Program-made: the position numbers and the translations under genes | In this document: positions 45,457-55,400 of the stretch, one piece after another | Layout: each line of letters starts with the position of its first letter | Position numbering within the stretch: the first letter of the stretch is position 1 | Notes under the pieces: generated by a model | Databases searched by the model: none | The model's input: only the letters and a program-made list of their open reading frames with translations | Told to the model about the DNA's origin: nothing | NCBI RefSeq assembly: GCF_002101585.1 | Contig: NZ_LQOT01000031.1 | Span: 62,001-126,000, forward strand | From: Mycolicibacter engbaekii | GTDB taxonomy: Bacteria > Actinomycetota > Actinomycetes > Mycobacteriales > Mycobacteriaceae | Direction: 5' to 3' | DNA length: 64,000 nt

Positions 45457-46602
45457 ATGGCCGAGATCGAACTGTCACACGTCACCAAGAGCTACCCCGA
45501 TGGTGCGGTGGCGGTCAACGACCTGTCGCTGAGCATCGCCGACGGCGAGTTCATCATTTTGGTCGGACCCTCGGGCTGCGGAAAATCGACCACCCTGAAC
45601 ATGATCGCCGGCCTGGAGGAGATCACTTCGGGGGAGCTGCGCATCGGTGGCGAGCGCGTCAACGAGCGTGCCCCCAAGGACCGCGACATCGCCATGGTGT
45701 TCCAGTCCTACGCCCTTTACCCGCACATGACGGTGCGGGGCAACATCGCCTTCCCGCTGACCCTGGCCAAGATGAAGAAGTCGCAGATCGCCGAGAAGGT
45801 CGCCGACGTGGCCAAGATCCTCGACCTGACCGACCTGCTGGACCGCAAGCCGTCGCAGCTGTCCGGCGGCCAGCGTCAGCGGGTCGCCATGGGCCGGGCG
45901 ATCGTCCGGCACCCCAAGGCATTTCTGATGGACGAGCCGCTGTCGAACCTCGACGCGAAGCTGCGCGTACAGATGCGAAGCGAGATCGCGCGGTTGCAGC
46001 GCCGGCTGGGCATCACGACCGTCTACGTCACGCACGACCAGACCGAGGCGATGACGCTCGGGGACCGGGTGGTGGTGATGCAGGGCGGTGTCGCCCAGCA
46101 GATCGGGACCCCCGCCGAGCTCTACGAGCGTCCCGTCAATCTGTTCGTCGCCGGGTTCGTCGGCTCGCCGGCGATGAACTTCTTTCCCGGCACCCTGACC
46201 GCCACCGGTGCCCGCCTGCCGTTCGGCGAAGTCCCGCTCGATGCGGCGACTCGTCAGACGATCGCTGCGCATCCCGCTCCGCAGGGCGGGGAGGTCGTCA
46301 TCGGGGTGCGCCCCGAGCACCTGGTGGATGCTGCGCTGCTCGACGATGCCGGGCGGCGCAACGCGGTGACCTTCACGGCCCGCGTCGACCTGGTGGAATC
46401 GCTGGGTGCGGACAAGTACCTGTACTTCACGCCGAACGAGTCCGCCGGAGCGCCGGCCGAAGGCAGCCTGGTGGCCCGGGTCCCCTCGGCGTCGAAGGCC
46501 GTCGGCGGGCAGCCGATCGAACTGGCCCTGCTGCCGGACAAGGCGGTCGCGTTCGACGCCAAGACCGGGGTGAACCTCAGCGTCGCACCCGCCGGGCGGT
46601 GA
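45457..46602 (+). CDS. sugC: SugC, trehalose ABC ATPase
   Basis: A 381-residue MalK-type ATPase. Walker A is [12 protein letters not shown] (about residues 37-48), Q-loop [14 protein letters not shown], signature [14 protein letters not shown], Walker [17 protein letters not shown], and the switch His in [14 protein letters not shown]. The C-terminal 130 residues form the TOBE/regulatory domain ([17 protein letters not shown]). It energises uptake of trehalose by SugAB-LpqY. It follows sugB by 4 bases, and the SUFU-domain gene follows 7 bases downstream. Confidence 0.95.
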   Translation: MAEIELSHVTKSYPDGAVAVNDLSLSIADGEFIILVGPSGCGKSTTLNMIAGLEEITSGELRIGGERVNERAPKDRDIAMVFQSYALYPHMTVRGNIAFPLTLAKMKKSQIAEKVADVAKILDLTDLLDRKPSQLSGGQRQRVAMGRAIVRHPKAFLMDEPLSNLDAKLRVQMRSEIARLQRRLGITTVYVTHDQTEAMTLGDRVVVMQGGVAQQIGTPAELYERPVNLFVAGFVGSPAMNFFPGTLTATGARLPFGEVPLDAATRQTIAAHPAPQGGEVVIGVRPEHLVDAALLDDAGRRNAVTFTARVDLVESLGADKYLYFTPNESAGAPAEGSLVARVPSASKAVGGQPIELALLPDKAVAFDAKTGVNLSVAPAGR

Positions 46603-46609
46603 ACCCCCG

Positions 46610-47215
46610 GTGACCCACGACCTGGATCGGGTGCGTCAGCACGTACAGCAGCACTTCGCCGCGGCCGGTGCCGCCGGTGAGCCGGACGTCGCCCGGGTGA
46701 CATTTCTGGGTGTCGAGCCCATCGAGGTGTTGCGGTTCGGGCCCGGACCCGACCGGATGGTGCATTACGTCTCGGCGGGTTGCTCGCGCCACCCCATGGG
46801 GGACCCCGGCCATATGCTTGCCGACCCGGTGCACGGCCCGCGCGCAGAAATCGTTGTGCACCTGCGTGCTTCGGCGTCCGATGCCGGCCTGGCCCGCAGC
46901 ATCGCGGCCGTGGCCGCGGCGCCGGTGGTCGAAGGGGTGGTGCTGGCGCCCGACGCGCTGATCGACCTCGGGGGGCCGTTGTGGACCGGACCTGCGGGCC
47001 CGGCGCCGTTCACCGCCGTGCTGCTCGGCGACAGCGACATCGCCGAGCTCGCGCTGGAGCCCCCGCGGGAACCGGTGCGGTTTCTTACGGCCACCCCGAT
47101 CACCGCGACGGAGGCCGCCTGGGTGCGGCTCAAGGGCGCTGAGGCGATGCGGGAGGCCTGGCGCGCGGACGGCGTGGACGTGTTCGACCCGGACCGTCGC
47201 GCCTCCGCCCCTTAG
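46610..47215 (+). CDS. Suppressor-of-fused (SUFU) domain protein
   Basis: A 201-residue cytosolic protein matching the bacterial suppressor-of-fused fold: DVARVTFLGVEPIEVLRFGPGPDRMVHYVSAGCSRHPM, the charged RAEIVVHLR strand, and PFTAVLLGDSDI further on. Bacterial SUFU proteins are often immunity or adaptor proteins, but no toxin gene is nearby. GTG 46610 is 7 bases after the sugC stop, so it is the fifth gene of the trehalose-import operon here, a position I do not recall in M. tuberculosis. Its role in transport is unproven. Confidence 0.78.
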   Translation: MTHDLDRVRQHVQQHFAAAGAAGEPDVARVTFLGVEPIEVLRFGPGPDRMVHYVSAGCSRHPMGDPGHMLADPVHGPRAEIVVHLRASASDAGLARSIAAVAAAPVVEGVVLAPDALIDLGGPLWTGPAGPAPFTAVLLGDSDIAELALEPPREPVRFLTATPITATEAAWVRLKGAEAMREAWRADGVDVFDPDRRASAP

Positions 47216-47216
47216 C

Positions 47217-48251
47217 TCACAGCCAGCCGTTGCGGCGGAACGCGCGGTAGAGCACCGCGGAGATCGCGCACATGCCGGCCACCACAACCGGATAGCTGAA
47301 TGCCCAGTGCAGGGCCGGCATGTAGTCGAAATTCATCCCGTAGATGCCGGCGATCATGGTCGGGACGGCGATGATGCCCGCCCACGCCGACATCTTGCGC
47401 ATGTCGGTGTTCTGCTGCATGCCCACCCGCGCGAGCGCGGCCTGCACCAGCGAGCTGAGCAACTCGTTGTAGCCGGCGATCTGCTCGGCGGCGCGCGTCT
47501 GATGATCGGCGACGTCGCGCAGATACCGCCGCACCTCTTTGGAGATCAGGTCCCGGCACTCGTTCTGCAACCGCTCGAACGGCCCGGACAGCGGCGCCAC
47601 CGCCCGCCGCAGCTCGACCACTTCGCGTTTGATCTGGTAGATCGGTTCGACATCGGTACGGGTGCCCGGTGCGAACGCGGCCTCCTCGATCAGATCGATG
47701 TCGCTCTCCATGCGGGCAGTCACCTCGACATAGCGGTCCACCACGTAGTCGGCGATGGCGTGCATCACCGCAAACGGCCCCAGCCGCATCTGCTCGGGAT
47801 CGGCTTCCATCCGCCTGCGCACGTCGGTCAGGCTGCTGTGTTCGCCGTGCCGGACGGTGACCACGAAGTTCTTGCCGACAAACATCATGATCTCGCCGGT
47901 CTCGACGATCTCCCGGGGCACCACCGCCGATTCGTGCGCGACGTAGTTGACGGTCTTGAGTGCCAGGAACAGGCTGTCGTCGTAGCGCTCCAGCTTCGGC
48001 CGCTGGTGTGCCTGAACGGCGTCCTCGACCGACAGCGGGTGCAGTTCGAAGGTCGCGGCCACGCCCTGCATCTGGGCCTGGCCCGGCTCGTGCAGACCGA
48101 CCCACACGAACGCGTCGCGGCCGTCGGCCTCGATTTCACGCACCTTGGCCCGGGCGCCGGCGGGGGTGAACCGGCCCGGGACTCGCTTGCCGTCGGCGTA
48201 AACACCGCAGTCCACCAGCACTCGAGGTGTCGGGTCGTGCAACGCCGTCAT
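47217..48251 (-). CDS. corA: CorA-type Mg2+/Co2+ channel
   Basis: A 344-residue CorA channel subunit. The cytosolic funnel covers residues 1-280 (HPLSVEDAVQAHQRPKLERYDDSLFLALKTV); the C-terminal two membrane helices include the selectivity motif YGMNF (GIYGMNFDYMPALHW). The short basic end (YRAFRRNGWL) is usual. ATG 48251 has GGAGGGAGA 7 bases upstream on the minus strand. It converges on the SUFU gene with a single base between the stops and is divergent from mdh by 170 bases. It imports Mg2+, with Co2+ and Ni2+ as possible substrates. Confidence 0.94.
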   Translation of the reverse strand: MTALHDPTPRVLVDCGVYADGKRVPGRFTPAGARAKVREIEADGRDAFVWVGLHEPGQAQMQGVAATFELHPLSVEDAVQAHQRPKLERYDDSLFLALKTVNYVAHESAVVPREIVETGEIMMFVGKNFVVTVRHGEHSSLTDVRRRMEADPEQMRLGPFAVMHAIADYVVDRYVEVTARMESDIDLIEEAAFAPGTRTDVEPIYQIKREVVELRRAVAPLSGPFERLQNECRDLISKEVRRYLRDVADHQTRAAEQIAGYNELLSSLVQAALARVGMQQNTDMRKMSAWAGIIAVPTMIAGIYGMNFDYMPALHWAFSYPVVVAGMCAISAVLYRAFRRNGWL

Positions 48252-48421
48252 GGCGGCTCTCCCTCCGGCGCAGGTGCCGGTCAAATGCTACGCGCCCGGC
48301 ATCGACCTGCGCGGTGAGCGGGGTTCATCGGCGGGGTCCCGGAGTTTCGGTGACGGCGCCGGTGCGCTAGTTTCGACCCGGACCAACGCCAGACCAGCCG
48401 AACGTTCGAGGAGCGCTTGAC

Positions 48422-49411
48422 GTGAGCACAACCCCACTCAAGGTCGCCGTCACCGGCGCCGCCGGCCAGATCGGATACAGCCTGCTTTTCCGCCTGGCCA
48501 GTGGCTCGCTGCTGGGCCCCGACCGGCCGATCGAACTGCGCCTGCTGGAGATCGAGCCGGCGCTCAAGGCGCTTGAGGGCGTCGTCATGGAGCTCGACGA
48601 CTGTGCGTTCCCGCTGCTGTCGGGTGTGCAGATCGGCTCGGACGCGAACAAGATCTTCGACGGCGCCAATCTGGCGCTGCTGGTCGGCGCCCGCCCGCGT
48701 GGACCGGGCATGGAGCGCAGCGACCTGCTGGAGGCCAACGGTGCCATCTTCACCGCGCAGGGCAAGGCGCTCAACGCGGTTGCGGCCTCCGACATCCGGG
48801 TCGGGGTCACGGGCAATCCGGCCAACACCAACGCGCTGATCGCGATGACCAACGCGCCCGACATCCCCAAGGAGCGCTTCTCGGCGCTGACCCGTCTGGA
48901 CCACAACCGGGCGATCTCGCAGTTGGCCGCCAAGACCGGCGCCAAGGTCACCGACGTCAAGAAGATGACGATCTGGGGTAACCACTCGGCGAGCCAGTAC
49001 CCCGACATCTTCCACGCCGAGGTCGGCGGGCGTAACGCCGCCGAGGTGGTCGGCGACCAGGCCTGGATCGAGAACGACTTCATCCCGACCGTCGCCAAGC
49101 GCGGTGCGGCGATCATCGACGCGCGCGGTGCGTCGTCGGCCGCCTCGGCGGCATCGGCCACCGTCGACGCGGCCCGGGACTGGCTGCTGGGCACCCCGGA
49201 CGGTGACTGGGTGTCGATGGCGGTGGTCTCCGACGGCTCCTACGGTGTGCCCGAGGGCCTGATCTCCTCGTTCCCGGTCACCACCTCCGGTGGCGACTGG
49301 AGCATCGTGCAGGGTCTGGAGATCGACGACTTCTCCCGCAGCCGGATCGACGCCTCCACCGCTGAGCTGGCCGACGAGCGCGAAGCGGTCACCTCGCTGG
49401 GTCTGATCTGA
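48422..49411 (+). CDS. mdh: Malate dehydrogenase
   Basis: A 329-residue NAD-dependent malate dehydrogenase, same length as Rv1240. The Rossmann motif is [18 protein letters not shown], followed by [19 protein letters not shown] (mobile substrate loop with two Arg), [20 protein letters not shown] and the catalytic [15 protein letters not shown] 48422 has GAGGAGCG at 48408-48415, 6 bases upstream. It interconverts malate and oxaloacetate in the TCA cycle. The malic enzyme gene follows on the same strand after 96 bases. Confidence 0.96.
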   Translation: MSTTPLKVAVTGAAGQIGYSLLFRLASGSLLGPDRPIELRLLEIEPALKALEGVVMELDDCAFPLLSGVQIGSDANKIFDGANLALLVGARPRGPGMERSDLLEANGAIFTAQGKALNAVAASDIRVGVTGNPANTNALIAMTNAPDIPKERFSALTRLDHNRAISQLAAKTGAKVTDVKKMTIWGNHSASQYPDIFHAEVGGRNAAEVVGDQAWIENDFIPTVAKRGAAIIDARGASSAASAASATVDAARDWLLGTPDGDWVSMAVVSDGSYGVPEGLISSFPVTTSGGDWSIVQGLEIDDFSRSRIDASTAELADEREAVTSLGLI

Positions 49412-49507
49412 GGCGCTGACTCGTAAGGCGTTGTTGGAAACTGCGGTGCATCGGCCGCCGCGGCCGAAAGAAAGAACGCAAATGCAGCGCAGTACCCTGG
49501 ACTATCG

Positions 49508-50689
49508 ATGCCTGAGAACCTAGCGATGAACAGCTCGCCGATCGTGATCGGAGACGAAGAGATCTTCGAAGCCCACACGGGTGGGAAGATCTCCGTCGAA
49601 CTCAAGTCGCCGCTGGACAGCCAGCGTGCGCTGTCGATCGCCTACACCCCCGGTGTGGCGCAGGTAAGCCGGGCCATTGCCGCCGACCACACACTGGCGG
49701 CTCGGTACACCTGGGCGCACCGGCTGGTGGCGGTGGTCAGCGACGGCACCTCGGTGCTCGGGCTGGGAGACCTCGGACCGTCGGCGGCGCTGCCGGTGAT
49801 GGAGGGCAAGGCGGCGTTGTTCAAGACGTTCGCCGGCCTGGACTCCATCCCGATCGTGTTGGACACCAAGGATCCCGACGAGATCGTCGAAACCCTGGTG
49901 CGGCTGCGTCCGTCGTTCGGGGCGGTCAATCTGGAGGACATCTCCGCTCCGCGCTGCTTCGAGATCGAGCGCCGGGTGATCGAGGCGCTGGACTGCCCGG
50001 TGATGCACGACGACCAGCACGGCACCGCGATCGTGGCATTGGCGGCCCTGCTGGGGGCGGCCAAGGTGGTCGACCGTGAGATCGCGTCGCTGCGGGTGGT
50101 GGTCTCCGGTGCGGGTGCCGCGGGCGTTGCCTGCGCGAACATCCTGCTCTCCCGGGGCGTCACGGACATGATCGTGCTGGACTCGCAGGGCGTGCTGCAT
50201 CCGGAGCGCTCGGGGATGAACGAGGTCAAGCTCGAGCTGGCGCAGCGGACCAACCCGCGGGGCGTCACCGGTGGTCTCGCCGAGGCACTGGCCGGCGCCG
50301 ACGTCTTCCTCGGCGCGTCCGGGGGCGTGGTGCCCGAGGAGCTGATCGCATCGATGGCACCGGGCGGCGTGGTGTTCGCCCTGTCCAATCCCGACCCGGA
50401 GATCCACCCCGACCTGGCGGCCAAGTATGCGGCGGTGGTGGCGACCGGACGCAGCGACTTCCCCAACCAGATCAACAATGTGCTGGCCTTCCCCGGAGTG
50501 TTCCGTGGTGCGCTGGACGCCGGTGCGCGCCGGATCACCGAGGCGATGAAGTTGGCTGCCGCAGAAGCGATTTTCTCGGTTGTCGCCGACGAACTGGCCC
50601 CGGACCGTATCGTGCCCAGCCCGCTGGATCCCCGAGTCGAGCCGGCCGTTGCGGCCGCTGTCGCGGCAGCCGCCGACACCGTCTCCTGA
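49508..50689 (+). CDS. NAD(P)-dependent malic enzyme
   Basis: A 393-residue short-form malic enzyme that decarboxylates malate to pyruvate. Motifs are SIAYTPGVAQVSRAI (with the catalytic Tyr), SDGTSVLGLGDLGPSAALPVMEGK, VMHDDQHGTAIVALAALLGA (metal site DDQHGTA) and the NAD(P) site VVSGAGAAGVACANILLSRG. Length fits the bacterial small type and lacks the phosphotransacetylase tail of MaeB. ATG 49508 has TACCCT at 49493-49498, 9 bases upstream; ATG 49526 is an alternative. In M. tuberculosis this site holds a toxin-antitoxin pair and PE_PGRS genes instead. lpqZ begins 7 bases after its stop. Confidence 0.92.
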   Translation: MPENLAMNSSPIVIGDEEIFEAHTGGKISVELKSPLDSQRALSIAYTPGVAQVSRAIAADHTLAARYTWAHRLVAVVSDGTSVLGLGDLGPSAALPVMEGKAALFKTFAGLDSIPIVLDTKDPDEIVETLVRLRPSFGAVNLEDISAPRCFEIERRVIEALDCPVMHDDQHGTAIVALAALLGAAKVVDREIASLRVVVSGAGAAGVACANILLSRGVTDMIVLDSQGVLHPERSGMNEVKLELAQRTNPRGVTGGLAEALAGADVFLGASGGVVPEELIASMAPGGVVFALSNPDPEIHPDLAAKYAAVVATGRSDFPNQINNVLAFPGVFRGALDAGARRITEAMKLAAAEAIFSVVADELAPDRIVPSPLDPRVEPAVAAAVAAAADTVS

Positions 50690-50696
50690 GTTCACC

Positions 50697-51554
50697 GTGC
50701 GCAGGCCGCTCGGACATCACCTGCGCCGCTGGGCGCTGGGATGGGCGGCGTTGCTGATCGCCGGTTGCGGCGCTCACCCGGCCCCGTCGCCGCTGACCGT
50801 GGGCATGGCCCCGGATCCGCAGGCGCAGGTCCTGGCACACCTGTATGCCAGCGCCCTGCGCAGCACCGGCGCCGCAGTGCGCATCGAGGCCGTCGCCGAC
50901 CCGGTTCCAGGACTGGACGCCGGCGAGCTGACCGTCGTGCCGGGTTTCACCGGCCGGTTCCTGGCGATCTTCGCCCCCGACTCCGTGGCACGCTCTGACC
51001 GGGGGGTCTACTGGGCATTGGCGGGGGCGCTGCCCGAGGGACTCGCGGTGGGCGACTACGCCATGAGCGCGGAGGACAAGCCGACGCTGGCCGTGACCGA
51101 GGCGACGGCCCTGGCCTGGGACGACTCCAACCTGAGCGCGGTCGTGCGGCATTGCACCGGGCTGACCGTCGGCCGGGTTGCGGGTTTCCCCGCGCCTACC
51201 GCGGTGGGGCGCTGCGCGCTGCCGAAAGTTCGTGAATTCCCCAACGACACAGCGTTGTTCGCCGCGCTGCGCGCTCGCCAGATCACGGCGGCGTGGGCCA
51301 CTACCGCCGATCCGGACGTACCGGAGGACGCGCTGCTGCTCACCGACGGCCGGCCCGCGCTGGTACGCGCGGAGAACGTGGTGCCGCTGTATCGCCGCAA
51401 CGAGCTGACCGAGGCCCAGCTGCTGGCGGTCAACCAGGTGGCCGGAGTGCTCGACACCGAGGCGCTGATCGAGATGCGCCGCCGGGTGGCCGAGGGAGCC
51501 GATCCGCAGGTTGTGGTCGACGGCTTCCTCGACGAACACCCACTGGGCAGGTAA
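50697..51554 (+). CDS. lpqZ: LpqZ, OpuAC/ProX-like solute-binding lipoprotein
   Basis: A 285-residue lipoprotein: the signal peptide VRRPLGHHLRRWALGWAALLIAGC ends in lipobox IAGC. The mature protein has the betaine/choline-binding type (OpuAC) fold: LTVGMAPDPQAQVLAHLYASAL, LTVVPGFTGRFLAIF, WDDSNLSAVV and a two-lobe layout. Size matches Rv1244. GTG 50697 is 7 bases after the malic enzyme stop, so the two are probably cotranscribed. No permease or ATPase lies next to it, so its transport partner, if any, is elsewhere. Confidence 0.88.
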   Translation: MRRPLGHHLRRWALGWAALLIAGCGAHPAPSPLTVGMAPDPQAQVLAHLYASALRSTGAAVRIEAVADPVPGLDAGELTVVPGFTGRFLAIFAPDSVARSDRGVYWALAGALPEGLAVGDYAMSAEDKPTLAVTEATALAWDDSNLSAVVRHCTGLTVGRVAGFPAPTAVGRCALPKVREFPNDTALFAALRARQITAAWATTADPDVPEDALLLTDGRPALVRAENVVPLYRRNELTEAQLLAVNQVAGVLDTEALIEMRRRVAEGADPQVVVDGFLDEHPLGR

Positions 51555-51560
51555 CGGCAG

Positions 51561-52385
51561 CTACCGGGGCCGCAGCCGCGGGATGGCGCGCGAGAACAGC
51601 CACTGGTACTTCGAGCCCATGACGCGCACCAGCAGATCCAGAGCCCGTGCGTCATTTCCGATCAGCACGCGGGCCCGGTTCTTCCGGACCCCCGCGAGGA
51701 TCACCCGGGCGGCCTCTTCGGCGGTGGTGGAGGCCAGCCGCCGGTCGAAGAACTCGGCCATCGCCGCGGCGTCGAGGCCTTCGGCGACGGTGGCGTTACG
51801 GGCGATCGCGGTCTTGATGCCGCCCGGGTGCACCGTGGTGACCTTGACCGGGTGCCCGGCGACCACCATCTCTTGGCGCAACGCCTCGGTGAAGCCGCGG
51901 ACGGCGAACTTCGCCGCGTTGTAGGCGCCCTGGCCGGGCACCGCCAGCAGTCCGAACAGACTGGAGACGTTGATGACGTGTCCGTCGCCGGAGGCGATCA
52001 GGTGCGGCAGGAAGGCCTTGGTGCCGTTGACCACACCCCAGAAGTCGACATCCATCACCCGTTCGATGTCCTTGAACGGGGTGATCTCGATGTCGCCGCT
52101 GTAGGCGATCCCGGCGTTGTTGTAGATCTGATTGACCTTGCCGAAATGCTCTTTGACCTCGTCGGCGTAGAGCAGGAACGCTTCGCGCTCGGTGACGTCG
52201 AGTCGGTCGGCCTTGACCCGCACACCCAGCGCGGCCACCCGCCGCTCGGTCTCGGTGAGACCCTCGGTGTCGACGTCGCTGATCGCCAGCTGCGCTCCCG
52301 CGCGTGCCAGCTCGACGGCCAGTGCCTGACCGATGCCGGAACCGGCGCCGGTGACGACGGCGACCTTGCCCGCGAATCCCTGCAT
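51561..52385 (-). CDS. Short-chain dehydrogenase/reductase (Rv1245c-like)
   Basis: A 274-residue classical SDR. The NAD(P) motif is VVTGAGSGIGQALA (about residues 10-23), acidic DVDTEGL follows strand 2, NNAG is present, and the catalytic set is Ser (VINVSSLFG), Tyr and Lys (YNAAKFAVRG). The C-terminus is hydrophobic and basic (GSKYQWLFSRAIPRLRPR), consistent with membrane association in lipid metabolism. ATG 52385 has GGGAGA 6 bases upstream. It lies 95 bases behind the kgd stop on the same strand. Substrate unknown. Confidence 0.9.
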   Translation of the reverse strand: MQGFAGKVAVVTGAGSGIGQALAVELARAGAQLAISDVDTEGLTETERRVAALGVRVKADRLDVTEREAFLLYADEVKEHFGKVNQIYNNAGIAYSGDIEITPFKDIERVMDVDFWGVVNGTKAFLPHLIASGDGHVINVSSLFGLLAVPGQGAYNAAKFAVRGFTEALRQEMVVAGHPVKVTTVHPGGIKTAIARNATVAEGLDAAAMAEFFDRRLASTTAEEAARVILAGVRKNRARVLIGNDARALDLLVRVMGSKYQWLFSRAIPRLRPR

Positions 52386-52480
52386 GTGTTCTCCCAGCGG
52401 TCTGTGGAACCACGAGCGTATCCGGTACCGCCGGTACTGGATGAGTGGGCCTCGGTAAACGAGAGGTGCGGCTTCGTGCC

Positions 52481-55400
52481 TCAGCCGAACGCCGAGTCGA
52501 TGATCTCCTGCTGTTCGACAGCGTGCACCTTCGACGACCCCGACGACGGCGCCGACATCGCCCGCCGCGAGATGCGCTTGATCCCGGTCAGCTTGTCCGG
52601 GAGCAGCTCCGGCAGCTCCAGACCGAACCGCGGCCACGCGCCCTGGTTGGCCGGCTCCTCCTGCACCCAGAAGAACTGCTCGACGTTCGGGTAGCGGTCC
52701 AGGGTTTGCCCGAGGCGGCGCTTGGGCAGCGGGGCCAGCTGTTCGATCCGCACGATCGCGATGTCGTCGCGACCGTCCTTGGCCTTGCGGGCGGCCAGCT
52801 CGTAGTACAGCTTGCCGCTGGTCAGCAACACCCGGGTGACCTTGTTGCGGTCGCCCTCGCCGTCCTCGTACGTCGGCTCTTCGAGCACCGACCGGAACTT
52901 GACGTCGGTGAAGTCCTTGATGTCGCTGACCGCTGCCTTGTTGCGCAGCATCGACTTCGGGGTGAACACGATCAGCGGCCGCCTGATGCCGTCGAGGGCA
53001 TGCCTGCGCAGCAGGTGGAAGTAGTTCGACGGCGTCGAGGGCATCGCGATGGTCATCGAGCCCTCGGCCCACAGCTGCAGGAAACGCTCGATGCGCCCGG
53101 AGGTGTGGTCGGGGCCTTGGCCCTCATGGCCGTGCGGCAGCAGCAGCACCACGCTGGACAACTGCCCCCACTTGGCCTCACCGGAGCTGATGAACTCGTC
53201 GATGATCGACTGGGCGCCGTTGACGAAGTCGCCGAACTGCGCCTCCCACAGCACCAGGGCGTCCGGATTGCCCACGGTGTAGCCGTACTCGAAGCCGACG
53301 GCGGCGAACTCCGACAGCGGCGAGTCATAGACCAGGAACTTCCCGCCGGTCGGGTTGCCGTCGGCGTCGGTGGCCAGCAGCTGCAGCGGGCTGAACTCCG
53401 CCCCGGTGGCCTGGTCGATGATCACCGAATGCCGCTGCGAGAAGGTGCCGCGGCGGGTGTCCTGCCCGGACAGCCGGATCAGCTTGCCTTCGGCGACCAG
53501 CGAACCCAGCGCCAGCAGCTCGCCGAACGCCCAGTCCACCTTGCCCTCGTAGGCCATCTCGCGGCGCCGCTCCAACACCGGCAGCACCCGCGGGTGCACG
53601 GTGAAGCCCTCGGGGATCGCCACGAACGCATCGCCGATGCGGGACAGCATCGCCTTGTCGACCGCGGTGTTCAGACCGCGGGGCACCTGCTGCTCGGATT
53701 CCACCGACTCACTGGGCAGCGCGGCATGCTTTTCCAGTTCGCGGATCTCGTTGAACACCCGCTCCAGCTGGCCGTGGTAGTCGCGCAGGGCGTCCTCGGC
53801 CTCTTTCAGCGAGATGTCGCCACGGCCGATCAGGTCTTCGGTGTAGCTCTTGCGGACGCTGGTCTTGGTGCCGATCACGTCGTACATGTAGGGGTTGGTC
53901 ATCGACGGGTCGTCGCCCTCGTTGTGCCCGCGCCGGCGGTAGCACAGCATGTCGATGACGACGTCCTTGTGGAACTTCTGGCGGAAGTCCACCGCCAGCC
54001 GGGCCACCCAGTCGCAGGCCTCCGGGTCGTCGCCGTTGACGTGGAAGATCGGGGCGCCGATCATCTTGGCCACGTCGGTGCAGTACTCGCTGGAGCGCGA
54101 GTAATCCGGCGCCGTGGTGAAACCGATCTGGTTGTTGACGATGATGTGGATGGTGCCGCCGACCCGGTAGCCGGGCAGCAGCGCCATGTTCAGCGTCTCG
54201 GCGACCACGCCCTGGCCGGCGAACGCGGCGTCGCCGTGCAGCATCATCGGCACCACCGAGAATGCCGGCTCCTCTTCGGTGCCCGAAGCGCCCCGGCCGA
54301 GCAGGTCCTGGCGGGCCCGGACCAGCCCTTCGAGCACCGGGTCCACGGCCTCCAGGTGGGACGGGTTGGCGGTCAGGGAGACCTGAATCTCGTTGTCCCC
54401 GAACATCTGCAGGTACACGCCGGTGGCGCCCAAGTGGTACTTGACGTCGCCGGAACCGTGCGCCTCGGCCGGGTTGAGGTTGCCCTCGAACTCAGTGAAG
54501 ATCTGCGAATAGGGCTTGCCGACGATGTTGGCCAGCACATTGAGCCGGCCGCGGTGCGGCATGCCGATGACAACCTCGTCCAGGCCGTGTTCGGCGCACT
54601 GGTCGATGGCCGCGTCCATCATCGGGATGACGGTCTCGGCGCCTTCCAGGGAGAAGCGCTTCTGGCCGACGTACTTGGTCTGCAGGAAGCTCTCGAACGC
54701 CTCGGCGGCATTGAGCTTGCTCAGAATGTACTTCTGCTGGGCCACCGTGGGTTTGACGTGCTTGACCTCGATGCGCTCCTGCAACCACTGCTGCTGCTCG
54801 GGCTCGAGGATGTGGGTGTACTCCACGCCGACGTGGCGGCAGTAGGCGTCGCGCAGCACCGAGAGGATCTCGCGTAGCTTGCGGATTCTGCCGCCGGGGA
54901 CGCCTTCGACTTTGAACTCCCGGTCCAAGTCCCACAACGTCAGGTCGTGGCTCTGCACGTCCAGGTCCGGGTGGCTGCGGAATCGGGTGTTGTCCAGGCG
55001 CAGCGGGTCGATGTCGGCCATCAGGTGGCCCCGGTTGCGGTACGCGGCGATCAGTTCCACCACGCGGGCGTTCTTGTCCACGACCGAGTCGGGGTTGTCC
55101 GAGCGCCACCGCACCGGCTCGTAGGGGATGGAGAGCTCGAAGAAGATCTCGTCCCAGAAGGCGTCCGAGAGCAGCATCTCGTGCACGGTGCGCAGGAAGT
55201 CGCCCGACTCCGCGCCCTGGATGATGCGGTGGTCATATGTCGAGGTCAAGGTGATCACCTTGCCCACGCCCAGTTCGGCGATGCGCTGCTCGCTGGCGCC
55301 CTGGAACTCAGCGGGGTACTCCATGGCGCCGACTCCGATGATGGCGCCCTGGCCTGCCATCAGCCGGGGCACCGAGTGCACCGTGCCGATGGTTCCGGGG

